Assembly (NCBI GenBank): GCA_964604565.1
Contig: CAZRZN010000045.1
Span: forward strand, 1 to 22,793
Origin: CAZRZN01 sp964604565
GTDB taxonomy: Bacteria; Pseudomonadota; Alphaproteobacteria; Rhodobacterales; Rhodobacteraceae
Length of the DNA: 22,793 bases
Reading direction: 5' to 3'
Shown here: piece by piece, positions 6,686 through 15,146 of the stretch
How the letters are laid out: each line of letters opens with the position of its first letter
How positions within the stretch are numbered: the first letter of the stretch is position 1
Made by a program: the position numbers and the translations under genes
The notes under the pieces: model-generated
Databases searched by the model: none
The model's input: the letters and a program-made list of their open reading frames with translations, nothing else
What the model was told of the DNA's origin: nothing

Positions 6686-8716
6686 ATGATTGAGCAGGCG
6701 GTCGAAGCATTCGTTCAGGAAGCCACGGAGATCCTGGCAACGCTGGAAGATCAGATTCTCTCGCTTGAACATGGCGCGACGCAGCAAAAGGTCGATGAGA
6801 TTTTCCGCGCCTTGCACACGGTCAAAGGGTCCGGTGCAATGTTCGGCTACACCTGCCTGTCACGGTTCACCCATCATTTCGAAAGCGCCTTCGAATTGGT
6901 TCGGGCCGGTAAACTGTCGGTGGACAGCCCGCTGATCGATCTGTGTCTGGCGGCGCGTGATATCATGTCCGAGTTTCTGGCCTTCGACGGTGACAATGCC
7001 GGGAGTCGGGAATTGCTGGACTCTGCACGCGTCGCCGAACTGGTCGAGAAATTGGGACGGCTGACTGGTGAGGATGCCGCGTCAGGGATGTCCGTGGGTT
7101 CGACCCCAAAGACGGCCGTCGAAGAAATGCGATTGGAGAGAACGCACTACCGGATTTCCTTCGTGCCCGAACCCCATGCGTTGAAAAACGGGATGCGACC
7201 CGACCTCTTGATCAAAGAGTTGGCGGAATTGGGCGAAATCTCGGTCCGCTACGATGCTTCGAATGTGCCTGCGCTGTCGGAACTCGATCCGACAGAGGCG
7301 TGCCTTGGATATGTCATCACGCTGACGACCACAGCATCGCGATCCACGATTGAGGATGTCTTCATCTTCGCCGATGATGCCGCCCTGACCTTGGAAGAGA
7401 CGGAGGTCACGGCATCCCTCGTCGCGGACCCGTCATCGCCGATACCTCCGGAGCCGACGACCGGGCAGGAGGAAACCGGCGCGACCGATGCTCGGCCTGC
7501 GACCGGCAGTGCCGGTCCGGTTGCCCGCAAGGAGGTCAGATCCGAAAGCATTCGCGTCGCGTCGAGCCGCCTCGATGACATGATGGATTCGCTCGGCGAA
7601 CTGGTGATCGCTCAGGCCCGGCTGGATGCGGTCGCCCAGGATATCGATGACCCGACGCTGGAAAGCGTGGTCGAGGAAGTCTCCCGGCTGGTCGTCGGGC
7701 TGCGTGACGCAACCCTTTCGATCCGCATGCTGCCGATCGAAACGGTGTTCGGCAAATTCAAGCGGGTGGTGCGCGATCTGGCCTCTGATCTTGGCAAGGA
7801 AATCCAGTTGATCACCGAAGGTGGCGAGACAGAGGTCGACAAGAACGTGATCGATCGCATCGGAGAGCCGATCGTTCACATGATCCGCAACTCGATCGAC
7901 CACGGGATCGAGGCTGCGGATGCCCGGGAAGCCGCCGGAAAGAAGCGCATGGGCACGGTGCGCCTGTCCGCACGGCAGGAGGGTGGAGAGATCCTGATCG
8001 CGATCGAGGACAATGGTGGTGGTCTGGATACCGACGCCATCCGCGGGCGCGCGATCGAACGCGGGCTGATCCCGGAGGAGAACACGCTCAGCGAACACGA
8101 CCTTCATCAGCTGATATTCGAGCCGGGGTTTTCCACGGCCAAGGAGGTCACCTCCGTTTCGGGCAGGGGCGTCGGAATGGATGCGGTCAAGACGACGCTG
8201 GATGCTCTTGGCGGAACGATAGATGTTTTTGCACGGCAGGGCCGGGGAACACGGGTGATCCTCAGGCTGCCAGTCACCATGGCCATAATTGACGGATTGC
8301 GCATCCGGCTCGGCGAGTCGGTTTACGTGATTCCACTTTCGTCGGTCGAGGAATGCGTGGAGCTGTCCGATCACGATGCTGCCCGGCGGAGCGGCCGGTC
8401 CGTTCTGGAAATCCGCAATGAGATGGTGCCTTTCCTCGAACTGGAACATCTCTTCGGTCAGTCGGGGGACGGGCAAGCGAAACGGCGGGTGGTGATCGTT
8501 CGCGTCGACGGGGCGCGGGTCGGTCTGGTCGTGGACGACATTCTCGGGCAGGGACAGACCGTCATCAAGAGCCTCAGCAGTTTTCACAGCAGCATTCCGG
8601 GATTGGGCGGCGCGACGATCCTCGGGGATGGCAGGGTGGCCCTCATCATCGATGTCGCGACGCTTGTCCGCTCTGCCGATGTGCCCCGCGCTGCCTCCGT
8701 GAGGAGAGCCGCATGA
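6686..8716 (+). CDS. cheA: chemotaxis histidine kinase CheA
   Basis: This 676-residue kinase has the usual CheA order. The N-terminal HPt domain carries the phosphorylated His44 (ALHTVKGSGAMFG). A variable region at about 150-245 (YRISFVPEPHALKNGMRPD) sits at the P2 position, followed by a Pro/Thr-rich linker to about 285. The dimerisation helices span roughly 288-345 (SRLDDMMDSLGELVIAQARL). The ATPase domain has the N-box at Asn402 (HMIRNSIDHGIE), then EDNGGGLD at 441-448 and GRGVGMDAVK at 493-502. The C-terminal CheW-like domain runs from about 535. It autophosphorylates under receptor control and passes phosphate to CheY and CheB. All catalytic motifs look intact. GGGGTAGG just upstream acts as ribosome binding site, and the stop overlaps cheW by 4 bp. 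Confidence 0.96.
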   Translation: MIEQAVEAFVQEATEILATLEDQILSLEHGATQQKVDEIFRALHTVKGSGAMFGYTCLSRFTHHFESAFELVRAGKLSVDSPLIDLCLAARDIMSEFLAFDGDNAGSRELLDSARVAELVEKLGRLTGEDAASGMSVGSTPKTAVEEMRLERTHYRISFVPEPHALKNGMRPDLLIKELAELGEISVRYDASNVPALSELDPTEACLGYVITLTTTASRSTIEDVFIFADDAALTLEETEVTASLVADPSSPIPPEPTTGQEETGATDARPATGSAGPVARKEVRSESIRVASSRLDDMMDSLGELVIAQARLDAVAQDIDDPTLESVVEEVSRLVVGLRDATLSIRMLPIETVFGKFKRVVRDLASDLGKEIQLITEGGETEVDKNVIDRIGEPIVHMIRNSIDHGIEAADAREAAGKKRMGTVRLSARQEGGEILIAIEDNGGGLDTDAIRGRAIERGLIPEENTLSEHDLHQLIFEPGFSTAKEVTSVSGRGVGMDAVKTTLDALGGTIDVFARQGRGTRVILRLPVTMAIIDGLRIRLGESVYVIPLSSVEECVELSDHDAARRSGRSVLEIRNEMVPFLELEHLFGQSGDGQAKRRVVIVRVDGARVGLVVDDILGQGQTVIKSLSSFHSSIPGLGGATILGDGRVALIIDVATLVRSADVPRAASVRRAA

Positions 8717-9213
8717 CTGCCGCTACACGTTTTGCGTCAGAGGCAGACCTCTTGCGTGAAGAAGGTCCGCTTCTGGTGTTCCGCCTCGATGAGGAGGCCT
8801 TTGCAATCACGGTTACCGCGGTTCACGAAATCCTTGATGTGCAGCCCACGACGCCTGTCCCCAATGCGGATCTGTTCGCGCCCGGCGTCATCAATGTCCG
8901 CGGTGTCGTCGTTCCCGTGGTCGATATCAGGCATCGCCTCATGATGGAGCAGGCGACCGATCCGTCCCGCGCCCGGATCATCGTCGTCGAGGTCGTGATC
9001 GACGAGACGACGCAAAAGCTCGCCTTCGCGGCAGATACGGTCGAGGACGTGATCGAGGCGGACATCACCCGTGTCGAAAAGGTGCCCGATCTCGGGGCGG
9101 TCTGGCCGCAGTCGTATCTGCGTGGCGCTTTTCGTCTGAAGGACGAACTCATCATTCTTTTGAACACGGAAACTCTTTTCCACCCGAAAGCCGCGTCACA
9201 AGCGGCTGCCTGA
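8713..9213 (+). CDS. cheW: chemotaxis adaptor CheW (first copy)
   Basis: This 166-residue adaptor couples receptors to CheA. It has the typical two-barrel CheW pattern: LLVFRLDEEAFAITVTAVHEIL near the start, VINVRGVVVPVVDIRHRL at about 57-74, IIVVEV, LAFAADTVEDVIE, and a final strand DELIILLNTETLF. Its ATG overlaps the cheA stop (ATGA), so the two are probably translated together. It is 17 bp upstream of the receptor gene. It is one of two CheW proteins in this operon. Confidence 0.94.
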   Translation: MTAATRFASEADLLREEGPLLVFRLDEEAFAITVTAVHEILDVQPTTPVPNADLFAPGVINVRGVVVPVVDIRHRLMMEQATDPSRARIIVVEVVIDETTQKLAFAADTVEDVIEADITRVEKVPDLGAVWPQSYLRGAFRLKDELIILLNTETLFHPKAASQAAA

Positions 9214-9230
9214 GCCAAGGAGCAGTAAAA

Positions 9231-11429
9231 ATGGCGCTGACAATCAAGGCCAAACTCATCTCTGTTTTCGTCGTCACGATCATGCTGCTCGTCGCATCGA
9301 GCTTCATTGCGGTCTGGAAATCGGGTGAGCTTCGAGGCGAGATCGACCATATCGCCGATGAAACCGCGTATCTTCTGGACGAAAGCCTCGCGATGCAGGC
9401 GAGCGCCACACGCTCGATGAGCCTGATAAAGAGCTATGTAAATCAGCCCGATCCGCAGATTGCTGCTGAACTGACGGCTGCGGTGGATGCTCGATATGCT
9501 GCGGTTTCGGCGCATGAGACGGAGATCATTACCGTCGCCAACAGCACCGAGGCCAAGCGTTACGTATCTGAATTCGATGCGGCCTGGAAATCCTTCAAGG
9601 AGGTCGAGGGACGCCTGCGGGAGTTGGCCCTGATCAACTCCGAAGCGCGCGCGTTCCAGTTCTACAAGACCGAAAGCCGCCCGGCCTATGCCAAGTTGAA
9701 AGCCACGCTGGACGAAGTGGCGCTGATTCTCGCGGACCGGGAGACGGATCCGCGCGCTGCGCGGGCGCTTGGCGACATTGACGATCTCGCGGCGGCCGTC
9801 CAGGCGCTTTATGAAGAGCAGATCAACCTGCTGGCAGAAACGGACACCGAGACGATGGCAGATCACCGGACGGCGGCATCCGGGTATCTGGCGGAGATTG
9901 ATCGCGACATGGCGGCCCTTGGATCCACCCTGACCGGATCGGATGCCCGTCTTGAGGCGTCAATCTCCGAAAGCTGGGAAACCTGGCGCGCGGCCTTTCA
10001 AAAGACATTTGACGAGGCCTTCAGAAAGACCGACCAAGCCGCGCTCGATCTCTTGAACTACGAGCTTGAACCCGCATTTCACGCGGCGATTGCCGCAGCG
10101 GAAGACATGTCAGCCTATTCACGAAACAATCTGGAAGTAAGTCAGGCCTCCGCCGAAGCCCTCTTCATCAAGGGGCGCAACCTCTTGATCGGGATCAGTG
10201 CGATTGCGGTCCTGATCGCAACCGCGGCGGCCACATGGCTGTCCCTTTCGATTTCACGTGGTCTGCACCGGGCTGTCGACGTTGCGCAAAAGGTGGCAAT
10301 CGGAGACGACAGGGTCGATATCACCACCAGTTCGAGGGACGAAATCGGCAAACTCCTGAACGCCATGAGCGACATGAATACCTCGCTCTCGCAGATGGCG
10401 GATGTGGCCGACAGGATTGCACAGGGCGATCTTACCGTCGATGCAAAGCGGCGCTCCGACACCGACCGTCTCGGCATATCGCTGGAAAAGATGATCGAAA
10501 AGCTGCGTGAGGTGATGGGCGGTGCCAGTGCAAGCGCCTATGGCGTCGCCGATGGGAGCCAGGCCATGAGCGCGACGGCAGATCAGCTCAGCCAGGGGTC
10601 GACACAGCAGGCCGCCGCCGCCGAAGAGGCGAGCGCCGCGATGGAACAGATGACGGCGAACATCCGGCAGTCCGCCGATAATGCCGCGCAGACCGAAAAG
10701 ATCGCGGTGCAGGCCTCGAAAGAAGCGAAGGAAAGCGGTGACGCCGTAGCGGATGCGGTCAACGCGATGAAAACCATCGCCGCAAAAATCAACATCATCC
10801 AGGAAATCGCGCGCCAGACCGATCTGCTTGCACTCAATGCCGCGGTCGAGGCGGCCCGGGCCGGCAGCCATGGCAAGGGGTTTGCCGTCGTTGCCTCCGA
10901 GGTCCGCAAGCTTGCGGAACGCTCGCAGCAGGCCGCCGGGGAGATCGGCGAACTCTCTTCAAAGACCGTGACCGTAAGCGAGAAGGCCGGGGAGATGTTG
11001 CAGCATCTGTTGCCCTCGATCCAGCGGACATCCGACCTCGTGCAGGAGATTTCGGCGGCGACACGCGAACAGAATATCGGGGCTGATCAGATCAATCAGG
11101 CGATCCGGGAACTGGATACGGTGATTCAGCAGAACGCCGCGTCTTCGACCGAGGCCGCGTCGGTGTCGCAATCTCTGGCAAGCCAGTCGGACCAGTTGCG
11201 TGCCATGATCAGCTATTTCTCCCTCCCGGGGGGGGCTGAGGCATTGAGCGGGCGTGCCGCACGGTCGGCATCCTACCGCCCTGCGCAAAGACCTGCGACC
11301 ACGACGCCGGCCAAGCGGCCCGCGCCGACCGGCAAGAGCGCCCCGACTGCCGAAGGCGGGTTCGATCTGGATCTGGGACCTGAGTCCATCGCCGATTCCG
11401 AATTCGAACGGTTCAAGACGGCATCCTGA
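9231..11429 (+). CDS. transmembrane methyl-accepting chemotaxis protein
   Basis: This 732-residue receptor has a first membrane helix at about 8-29 and a second at about 317-340, enclosing some 285 mostly helical periplasmic residues. That size fits a four-helix or longer (HBM-like) ligand domain; the ligand is unknown. Two HAMP-like units seem to follow, at about 341-390 (ending DEIGKLLNAMSDMNTSL) and 391-430 (ADRIAQGDLTVDAKR...). The signalling domain runs to about 663, with the conserved tip at 526-564 (IARQTDLLALNAAVEAARAG, then GKGFAVVASEVRKLAERS). A Pro/Ala-rich linker (about 680-708) leads to an acidic tail ending SEFERFKTAS, without the NWETF pentapeptide of enteric receptors. AAGGAG lies 8 nt before the ATG. 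It is presumably modified by the CheR and CheB of this operon. Confidence 0.95.
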   Translation: MALTIKAKLISVFVVTIMLLVASSFIAVWKSGELRGEIDHIADETAYLLDESLAMQASATRSMSLIKSYVNQPDPQIAAELTAAVDARYAAVSAHETEIITVANSTEAKRYVSEFDAAWKSFKEVEGRLRELALINSEARAFQFYKTESRPAYAKLKATLDEVALILADRETDPRAARALGDIDDLAAAVQALYEEQINLLAETDTETMADHRTAASGYLAEIDRDMAALGSTLTGSDARLEASISESWETWRAAFQKTFDEAFRKTDQAALDLLNYELEPAFHAAIAAAEDMSAYSRNNLEVSQASAEALFIKGRNLLIGISAIAVLIATAAATWLSLSISRGLHRAVDVAQKVAIGDDRVDITTSSRDEIGKLLNAMSDMNTSLSQMADVADRIAQGDLTVDAKRRSDTDRLGISLEKMIEKLREVMGGASASAYGVADGSQAMSATADQLSQGSTQQAAAAEEASAAMEQMTANIRQSADNAAQTEKIAVQASKEAKESGDAVADAVNAMKTIAAKINIIQEIARQTDLLALNAAVEAARAGSHGKGFAVVASEVRKLAERSQQAAGEIGELSSKTVTVSEKAGEMLQHLLPSIQRTSDLVQEISAATREQNIGADQINQAIRELDTVIQQNAASSTEAASVSQSLASQSDQLRAMISYFSLPGGAEALSGRAARSASYRPAQRPATTTPAKRPAPTGKSAPTAEGGFDLDLGPESIADSEFERFKTAS

Positions 11430-11461
11430 AACGCGGCCTGGCGCATGCGGAGATACTGGTT

Positions 11462-11998
11462 ATGGGCTTGATGAACAACGACCTGTCCGAATTCGACGCA
11501 TTGTCGGTGGAAGAGACCGCCGAAAGTGATCAGAATCTGCCGCGCACCCTGGTGACCTTTCGTCTTGGTCCGCAGGTCTTCGCGGTGGACGTGGGCTGGG
11601 TGCGCGAAGTCGTGGATATATGTGAAACCGCACCTCTGCCGGGGGCGCCGCACGGTGTCATCGGAATGATCGACCTGAGGGAGGAAACGATCTCGATCAT
11701 GGATCTGGCGAGCCGCCTGGGCATTCGATCGGCAGAGGGCAAAGATACCAGGATCATCGTGTTCACCTTTGGCGACGACGAGTCCGCCGTATCACTGGGT
11801 GTCATCGCGGACCAGGTTCTCCGGGTTTGTGAGATCGACGCGCACGCGCTGGAACCGATGCCGGACACCAAGACCGGCTGGCGCAGTGCGGATATCGAGG
11901 GGCTGGTCCGCACGGAGGATGGAAACGCGATGGTGCTGGAGATCGAAAAGATCCTCTGTGCCGGAGCGGACCAGCCTGGAGAATTCGATTTTGGCTGA
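11462..11998 (+). CDS. cheW: chemotaxis adaptor CheW (second copy)
   Basis: This 178-residue CheW-family protein has the expected strands: TLVTFRLGPQVFAVDVGWVREVV, GVIGMIDLREETISIMDLASRLG, IIVFTF and SLGVIADQVLRV, with a short acidic C-terminal extension. It shares the fold but little exact sequence with the first CheW, so it is not a recent tandem duplicate. Its N-terminal 20 or so residues are acidic. GGAG sits 8 nt before the ATG at 11462; a second ATG at 11471 is possible. The gene ends 1 bp before cheR. Two adaptors in one operon may differ in preference for receptor or kinase; this is inference. Confidence 0.93.
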   Translation: MGLMNNDLSEFDALSVEETAESDQNLPRTLVTFRLGPQVFAVDVGWVREVVDICETAPLPGAPHGVIGMIDLREETISIMDLASRLGIRSAEGKDTRIIVFTFGDDESAVSLGVIADQVLRVCEIDAHALEPMPDTKTGWRSADIEGLVRTEDGNAMVLEIEKILCAGADQPGEFDFG

Positions 11999-11999
11999 C

Positions 12000-12881
12000 A
12001 TGGCGCCATGGACCGGCAAGGCCATGCCGCGGGCATTCACCGAATACAAGATGACGCAGGGGCAATGCAGGTTCTTTTCGGACCTCGCGCTGAAGGTTTC
12101 GCGCATCAATATCGACCCCGGCAAGGCGGATTTTCTGCAATTGCGCCTGTCGCGCCGGGTTCGCGCATTGAATCTCGATGGTTTCGAGGCCTACGAATGC
12201 CTCCTGAAATCCTCCGAGGGCCGCAAGGAACTGCGCAGTTTCATAGAGGCGCTGACAACCCATACGACCAGTTTTTTCCGGGAAAGACATCAATACGATT
12301 GGCTTGAATCCAGCGGGATCGAAATGCTTTCGAAAGATGGCGCCGGGTTTGACCGACCGCTTGTCATCTGGAGCGCGGCCTGCTCCACCGGTGCGGAGCT
12401 TTGGTCGGCGGCGATGGTGTTCGCCGATCAGGCCGGCAAGTCCGGCGGCATCCGCAGGTTTTCACTCCTTGGGTCGGACATCTCCCACGCCATTCTCAAG
12501 AAGGCCAAGGGCGGCACCTATACAGAGGATGAGATTTCCGGGCTGTCGCCCGAGCGTCGTCAGCGCTACCTGATGCGGTCCCGTCAGTTCTTTGCCGACA
12601 AGGGCAGTCATTTTTACAGGATCGTTCCCGAGCTGCGGAACATGGCAAATTTTTTCTCTGCCAACCTGACAGAGCATGAAACCCTGCCGCCCATCGTTGC
12701 GGACGTCGTGTTCCTGCGCAACGTGTTGATTTATTTCAGGCCGGACATGCAGGCCCAGGCCATTGAGGGCGTCGTGGCCAAGATGCATCCCGGCGCCGTT
12801 CTGCTGACCGGACATGCCGAAGCCATCCCCTCTCATCCGTTATTGAAGGCCATCGGACCTTCGATCTATCGCAAGGAGTGA
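12000..12881 (+). CDS. cheR: chemotaxis protein methyltransferase CheR
   Basis: This 293-residue enzyme methylates receptor glutamates with S-adenosylmethionine. The N-terminal helical domain spans about 12-85. Then come SFFRE at 91-95, SAM motif I at about 124-139 (WSAACSTGAELWSAAM), LGSDIS at 157-162 with the ribose-binding acid, AKGGTY, and VFLRNVLIYF at 237-246. Motif I reads STGAELWS where most CheR proteins have STGEEPYS, and LRN replaces CRN. The domain is otherwise complete. Start choice is uncertain: ATG at 12000 lies 1 bp after the cheW2 stop but has a poor ribosome binding site; TTG at 11991 has GGAG at good spacing; ATG at 12024 is also possible. The end is 3 bp before cheB. Confidence 0.92.
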   Translation: MAPWTGKAMPRAFTEYKMTQGQCRFFSDLALKVSRINIDPGKADFLQLRLSRRVRALNLDGFEAYECLLKSSEGRKELRSFIEALTTHTTSFFRERHQYDWLESSGIEMLSKDGAGFDRPLVIWSAACSTGAELWSAAMVFADQAGKSGGIRRFSLLGSDISHAILKKAKGGTYTEDEISGLSPERRQRYLMRSRQFFADKGSHFYRIVPELRNMANFFSANLTEHETLPPIVADVVFLRNVLIYFRPDMQAQAIEGVVAKMHPGAVLLTGHAEAIPSHPLLKAIGPSIYRKE

Positions 12882-12884
12882 GCC

Positions 12885-13973
12885 ATGGCGCTCGATGTTC
12901 CCCGGCCTCCCTACAAGGTCCTCGTTGTCGATGACAGCGCGGTCGTGCGGCAGGCGATCCAGAAGATCCTCGACGCCGATCCCGATCTCGAGGTCATCGC
13001 GGTGGCCTCGGATCCTCTGGTCGCTGCGGATCGCATCCGAAAGCAGCTACCTGATGTCATCACGCTGGACGTCGAAATGCCCCGGATGGATGGCCTCACC
13101 TTCCTGCGCCGCCTGATGGCGCAGAAACCCATTCCGGTCGTCGTCTGTTCGACCCTTGTGGGAGAAAACAGCGAGACTCTTTCCAATGCGCTGGAGGCGG
13201 GTGCCGTCGATATCGTGCTGAAGCCGGAATTGGGCGTGAAAGAGTTTTTCGAGGAAAGCTGCACAAGATTGCGGGACACCGTAAAGGCGGCAGCTCAGGC
13301 CCGGATGGGGGCATTGCGGCCTGCGCGCAAGATCGAAAAGAAGTTGAATCCGGATGCGGTTCTGCCTCCGCCGACCAGCCGCGCAATGGCCCGCACGACG
13401 GAAAGGATCGTGGCAATCGGCGCCTCCACCGGCGGCACCGAGGCCTTGCGCGTCATTCTGGAGGATCTGCCGCATGATTGTCCACCTGTGGTGATCGTCC
13501 AGCATATGCCAGAGACGTTCACAGCCGCTTTTGCACGGCGGCTGGACGGCCTGTGTGCCGTCACGGTGAAAGAAGCGCGGACCGGGGACCGCATGTTGCG
13601 GGGGCATGTGCTGATCGCGCCGGGAAACAAGCATACGCTTTTGACCCGGAGCGGTGCCAACTACGCTGTCGAGGTGAAGGACGGGCCGCTGGTATCGCGT
13701 CACAGGCCGTCCGTGGATGTGTTGTTTCGGTCTGTCGCGCGAACGGCCGGGAAGAATGCGATAGGTGTGATCATGACGGGCATGGGCGACGACGGTGCGA
13801 TCGGGTTGAAGGAAATGCGCGAGGCCGGCGCGCCGACGCTTGGTCAGGACGAAGCCTCCTGCGTGGTTTACGGGATGCCGAAGGAAGCGATGAAGGCGGG
13901 CAGCGTCGAGACGGAACTGCCCCTGTCCAGCCTTGCGGCGGCGATATTGCGGTTGTCGCAACGCGCGCAATAA
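12885..13973 (+). CDS. cheB: chemotaxis response regulator protein-glutamate methylesterase CheB
   Basis: This 362-residue protein removes receptor methyl esters when phosphorylated by CheA. The receiver domain occupies about 10-130, with Asp16/Asp17 and phospho-acceptor Asp62 (ITLDVEMPRMDG). A linker of about 40 residues leads to the esterase domain, with the triad Ser181 (GASTGGTEALR), His207 (VQHMPETF) and Asp303 (MTGMGDDGA). All motifs are intact. AAGGAG 6 nt before the ATG overlaps the end of cheR, so the two are probably coupled. It is the last gene of the operon; no cheD follows. Confidence 0.96.
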   Translation: MALDVPRPPYKVLVVDDSAVVRQAIQKILDADPDLEVIAVASDPLVAADRIRKQLPDVITLDVEMPRMDGLTFLRRLMAQKPIPVVVCSTLVGENSETLSNALEAGAVDIVLKPELGVKEFFEESCTRLRDTVKAAAQARMGALRPARKIEKKLNPDAVLPPPTSRAMARTTERIVAIGASTGGTEALRVILEDLPHDCPPVVIVQHMPETFTAAFARRLDGLCAVTVKEARTGDRMLRGHVLIAPGNKHTLLTRSGANYAVEVKDGPLVSRHRPSVDVLFRSVARTAGKNAIGVIMTGMGDDGAIGLKEMREAGAPTLGQDEASCVVYGMPKEAMKAGSVETELPLSSLAAAILRLSQRAQ

Positions 13974-14305
13974 GGGCGGCGGCCCATCGGATCGGGCAAG
14001 CGTCACCGCGGCCGGAGCAGGGCGTGTCTGCGCACACGGCCCGGCATCTTCGGGCCATTGTGGGATGGCGGCCGCAAGTCCTATGATGGGACCTGCGTGC
14101 TGGGGAAACATGCCTGACGGTGTGACACGAGGTGTAACGGTGCTGCCTGCGGAACGGTTAGCGCGCAGACCTGTGCACCCAGTGGCCGGACCCCGTCACA
14201 CCGCGCGTAGTCAGGTTTGGATCGGGGCTTCCCCAAAAGAGGGCGACATGCACGAGGGCCGTCAGGCCCATGCCCGGCGCGGGCATGGCCACAGCCCTTG
14301 CGGCC
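13974..14305. other. intergenic region between convergent cheB and udh
   Basis: No convincing protein gene is seen in these 332 bases. They contain a TTGTGG-N18-TATGAT promoter-like pair on the plus strand (14058-14087) and a strong hairpin near the right end (14268-14288). The stretch between them, about 180-200 bases, could be a small RNA, but GC-rich DNA gives such pairs by chance. Confidence 0.4.
14268..14288. terminator. symmetrical hairpin between convergent genes
   Basis: CCATGCCC (14268-14275) and GGGCATGG (14281-14288) form a perfect 8-bp stem with a 5-base loop GGCGC. A smaller hairpin, GGGCC-GTCA-GGCCC, overlaps its left arm. No T-run follows on either side, so a Rho-independent role is uncertain. 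Its place just beyond the uronate dehydrogenase stop, facing the end of the che operon, fits a two-way transcription stop. Confidence 0.4.
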
Positions 14306-15118
14306 TCAGTCCTCGTGGATCCCGTCCGCGGTGAAGGCGCCGCCTTGATAGACCACATCCGGTGCATCGGCGGGAAACTTGGCCAGCTCGGCATCCAGTT
14401 TCGGCCGAAACGCTTCGGAGTTGTCCTCGGGGCGCCAGCCAAGCCAGGCCACCTGGCGGTTGTCCCACCAGACCGTGTCGTTGTCGGACACGCCGTAGAT
14501 GACCGGACAGCCAAGATGGGGCACATCGAACACCCGTTCGATCAGCCCGGCGAAATCGCTGAAAGACATCCAGGATGACAGCATCCGGTGGCTTTTGGGC
14601 GCGTCAAAGGACGACCCGATGCGGACCACCGCCGTCTCGACCCCGAACTTGTTCCAATAGGTGCTGGCCATCATCTCGCCAAAGACCTTGGACACGCCGT
14701 AAAGACCGTCCGGCTGCGGGTATACCGTGTTGTCGATCACCTGATCCTGCCGGTAGAATCCCACTGCGTGGTTCGACGAGGCAAAGACGATCCGGGGCTT
14801 GCCTTGCTTGCGCGCGGCTTCGTAGAGGTTGAAGACGCCTTCGATATTGGCATCGCGGATCACCTCCCATTTGTCCTCGATCGACCGGCCCCCGAAATGC
14901 ACGATGCCGTCGCAGCCTTCGACCAATGCCTCGACCGCGGCCTTGTCGCTGAGATCGCAGGGCATGATTTCCTCATGTGCCGCGGCCTCGCCCATATCGG
15001 CCACGTCCGACAGGCGGATCGTCTTGGCCAGATGGGTCAGGCGGGAGCGCATGGCGTGGCCAAGGCCGCCGGCGGCCCCGGTGATGAGCAGTCTGTTCAT
15101 CCGGGAATCTGGATGCAT
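14306..15118 (-). CDS. udh: NAD-dependent uronate dehydrogenase
   Basis: This 270-residue short-chain dehydrogenase closely resembles uronate dehydrogenase of Agrobacterium, which oxidises galacturonate or glucuronate to the aldarolactone with NAD+. The NAD motif GAAGGLG is at about 14-20. Other shared stretches are CDGIVHFGG, NLYEAARKQGKPRIVFASSNH, the catalytic pair Tyr140/Lys144 in DGLYGVSK, ETAVVRIGS, RMLSSW, DFAGLIERVF, LGCPVIYG and WWDN. The start at 15118 is chosen because AAAGGA (15128-15133) lies 9 nt before it; a longer frame upstream has no resemblance to the family, and an internal ATG at 15100 is also possible. It follows the SMP-30 lactonase by 28 bp, which fits a lactonase acting on its product. 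I recognised the family from memory of its sequence. Confidence 0.88.
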   Translation of the reverse strand: MHPDSRMNRLLITGAAGGLGHAMRSRLTHLAKTIRLSDVADMGEAAAHEEIMPCDLSDKAAVEALVEGCDGIVHFGGRSIEDKWEVIRDANIEGVFNLYEAARKQGKPRIVFASSNHAVGFYRQDQVIDNTVYPQPDGLYGVSKVFGEMMASTYWNKFGVETAVVRIGSSFDAPKSHRMLSSWMSFSDFAGLIERVFDVPHLGCPVIYGVSDNDTVWWDNRQVAWLGWRPEDNSEAFRPKLDAELAKFPADAPDVVYQGGAFTADGIHED

Positions 15119-15146
15119 GGGATTAAGTCCTTTCTGTCGTGGTCGG

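Noticed and set aside
11769..11999. Upstream extension of the cheR frame into cheW2
   Set aside because: The extension overlaps the second CheW gene in another frame and does not resemble CheR.
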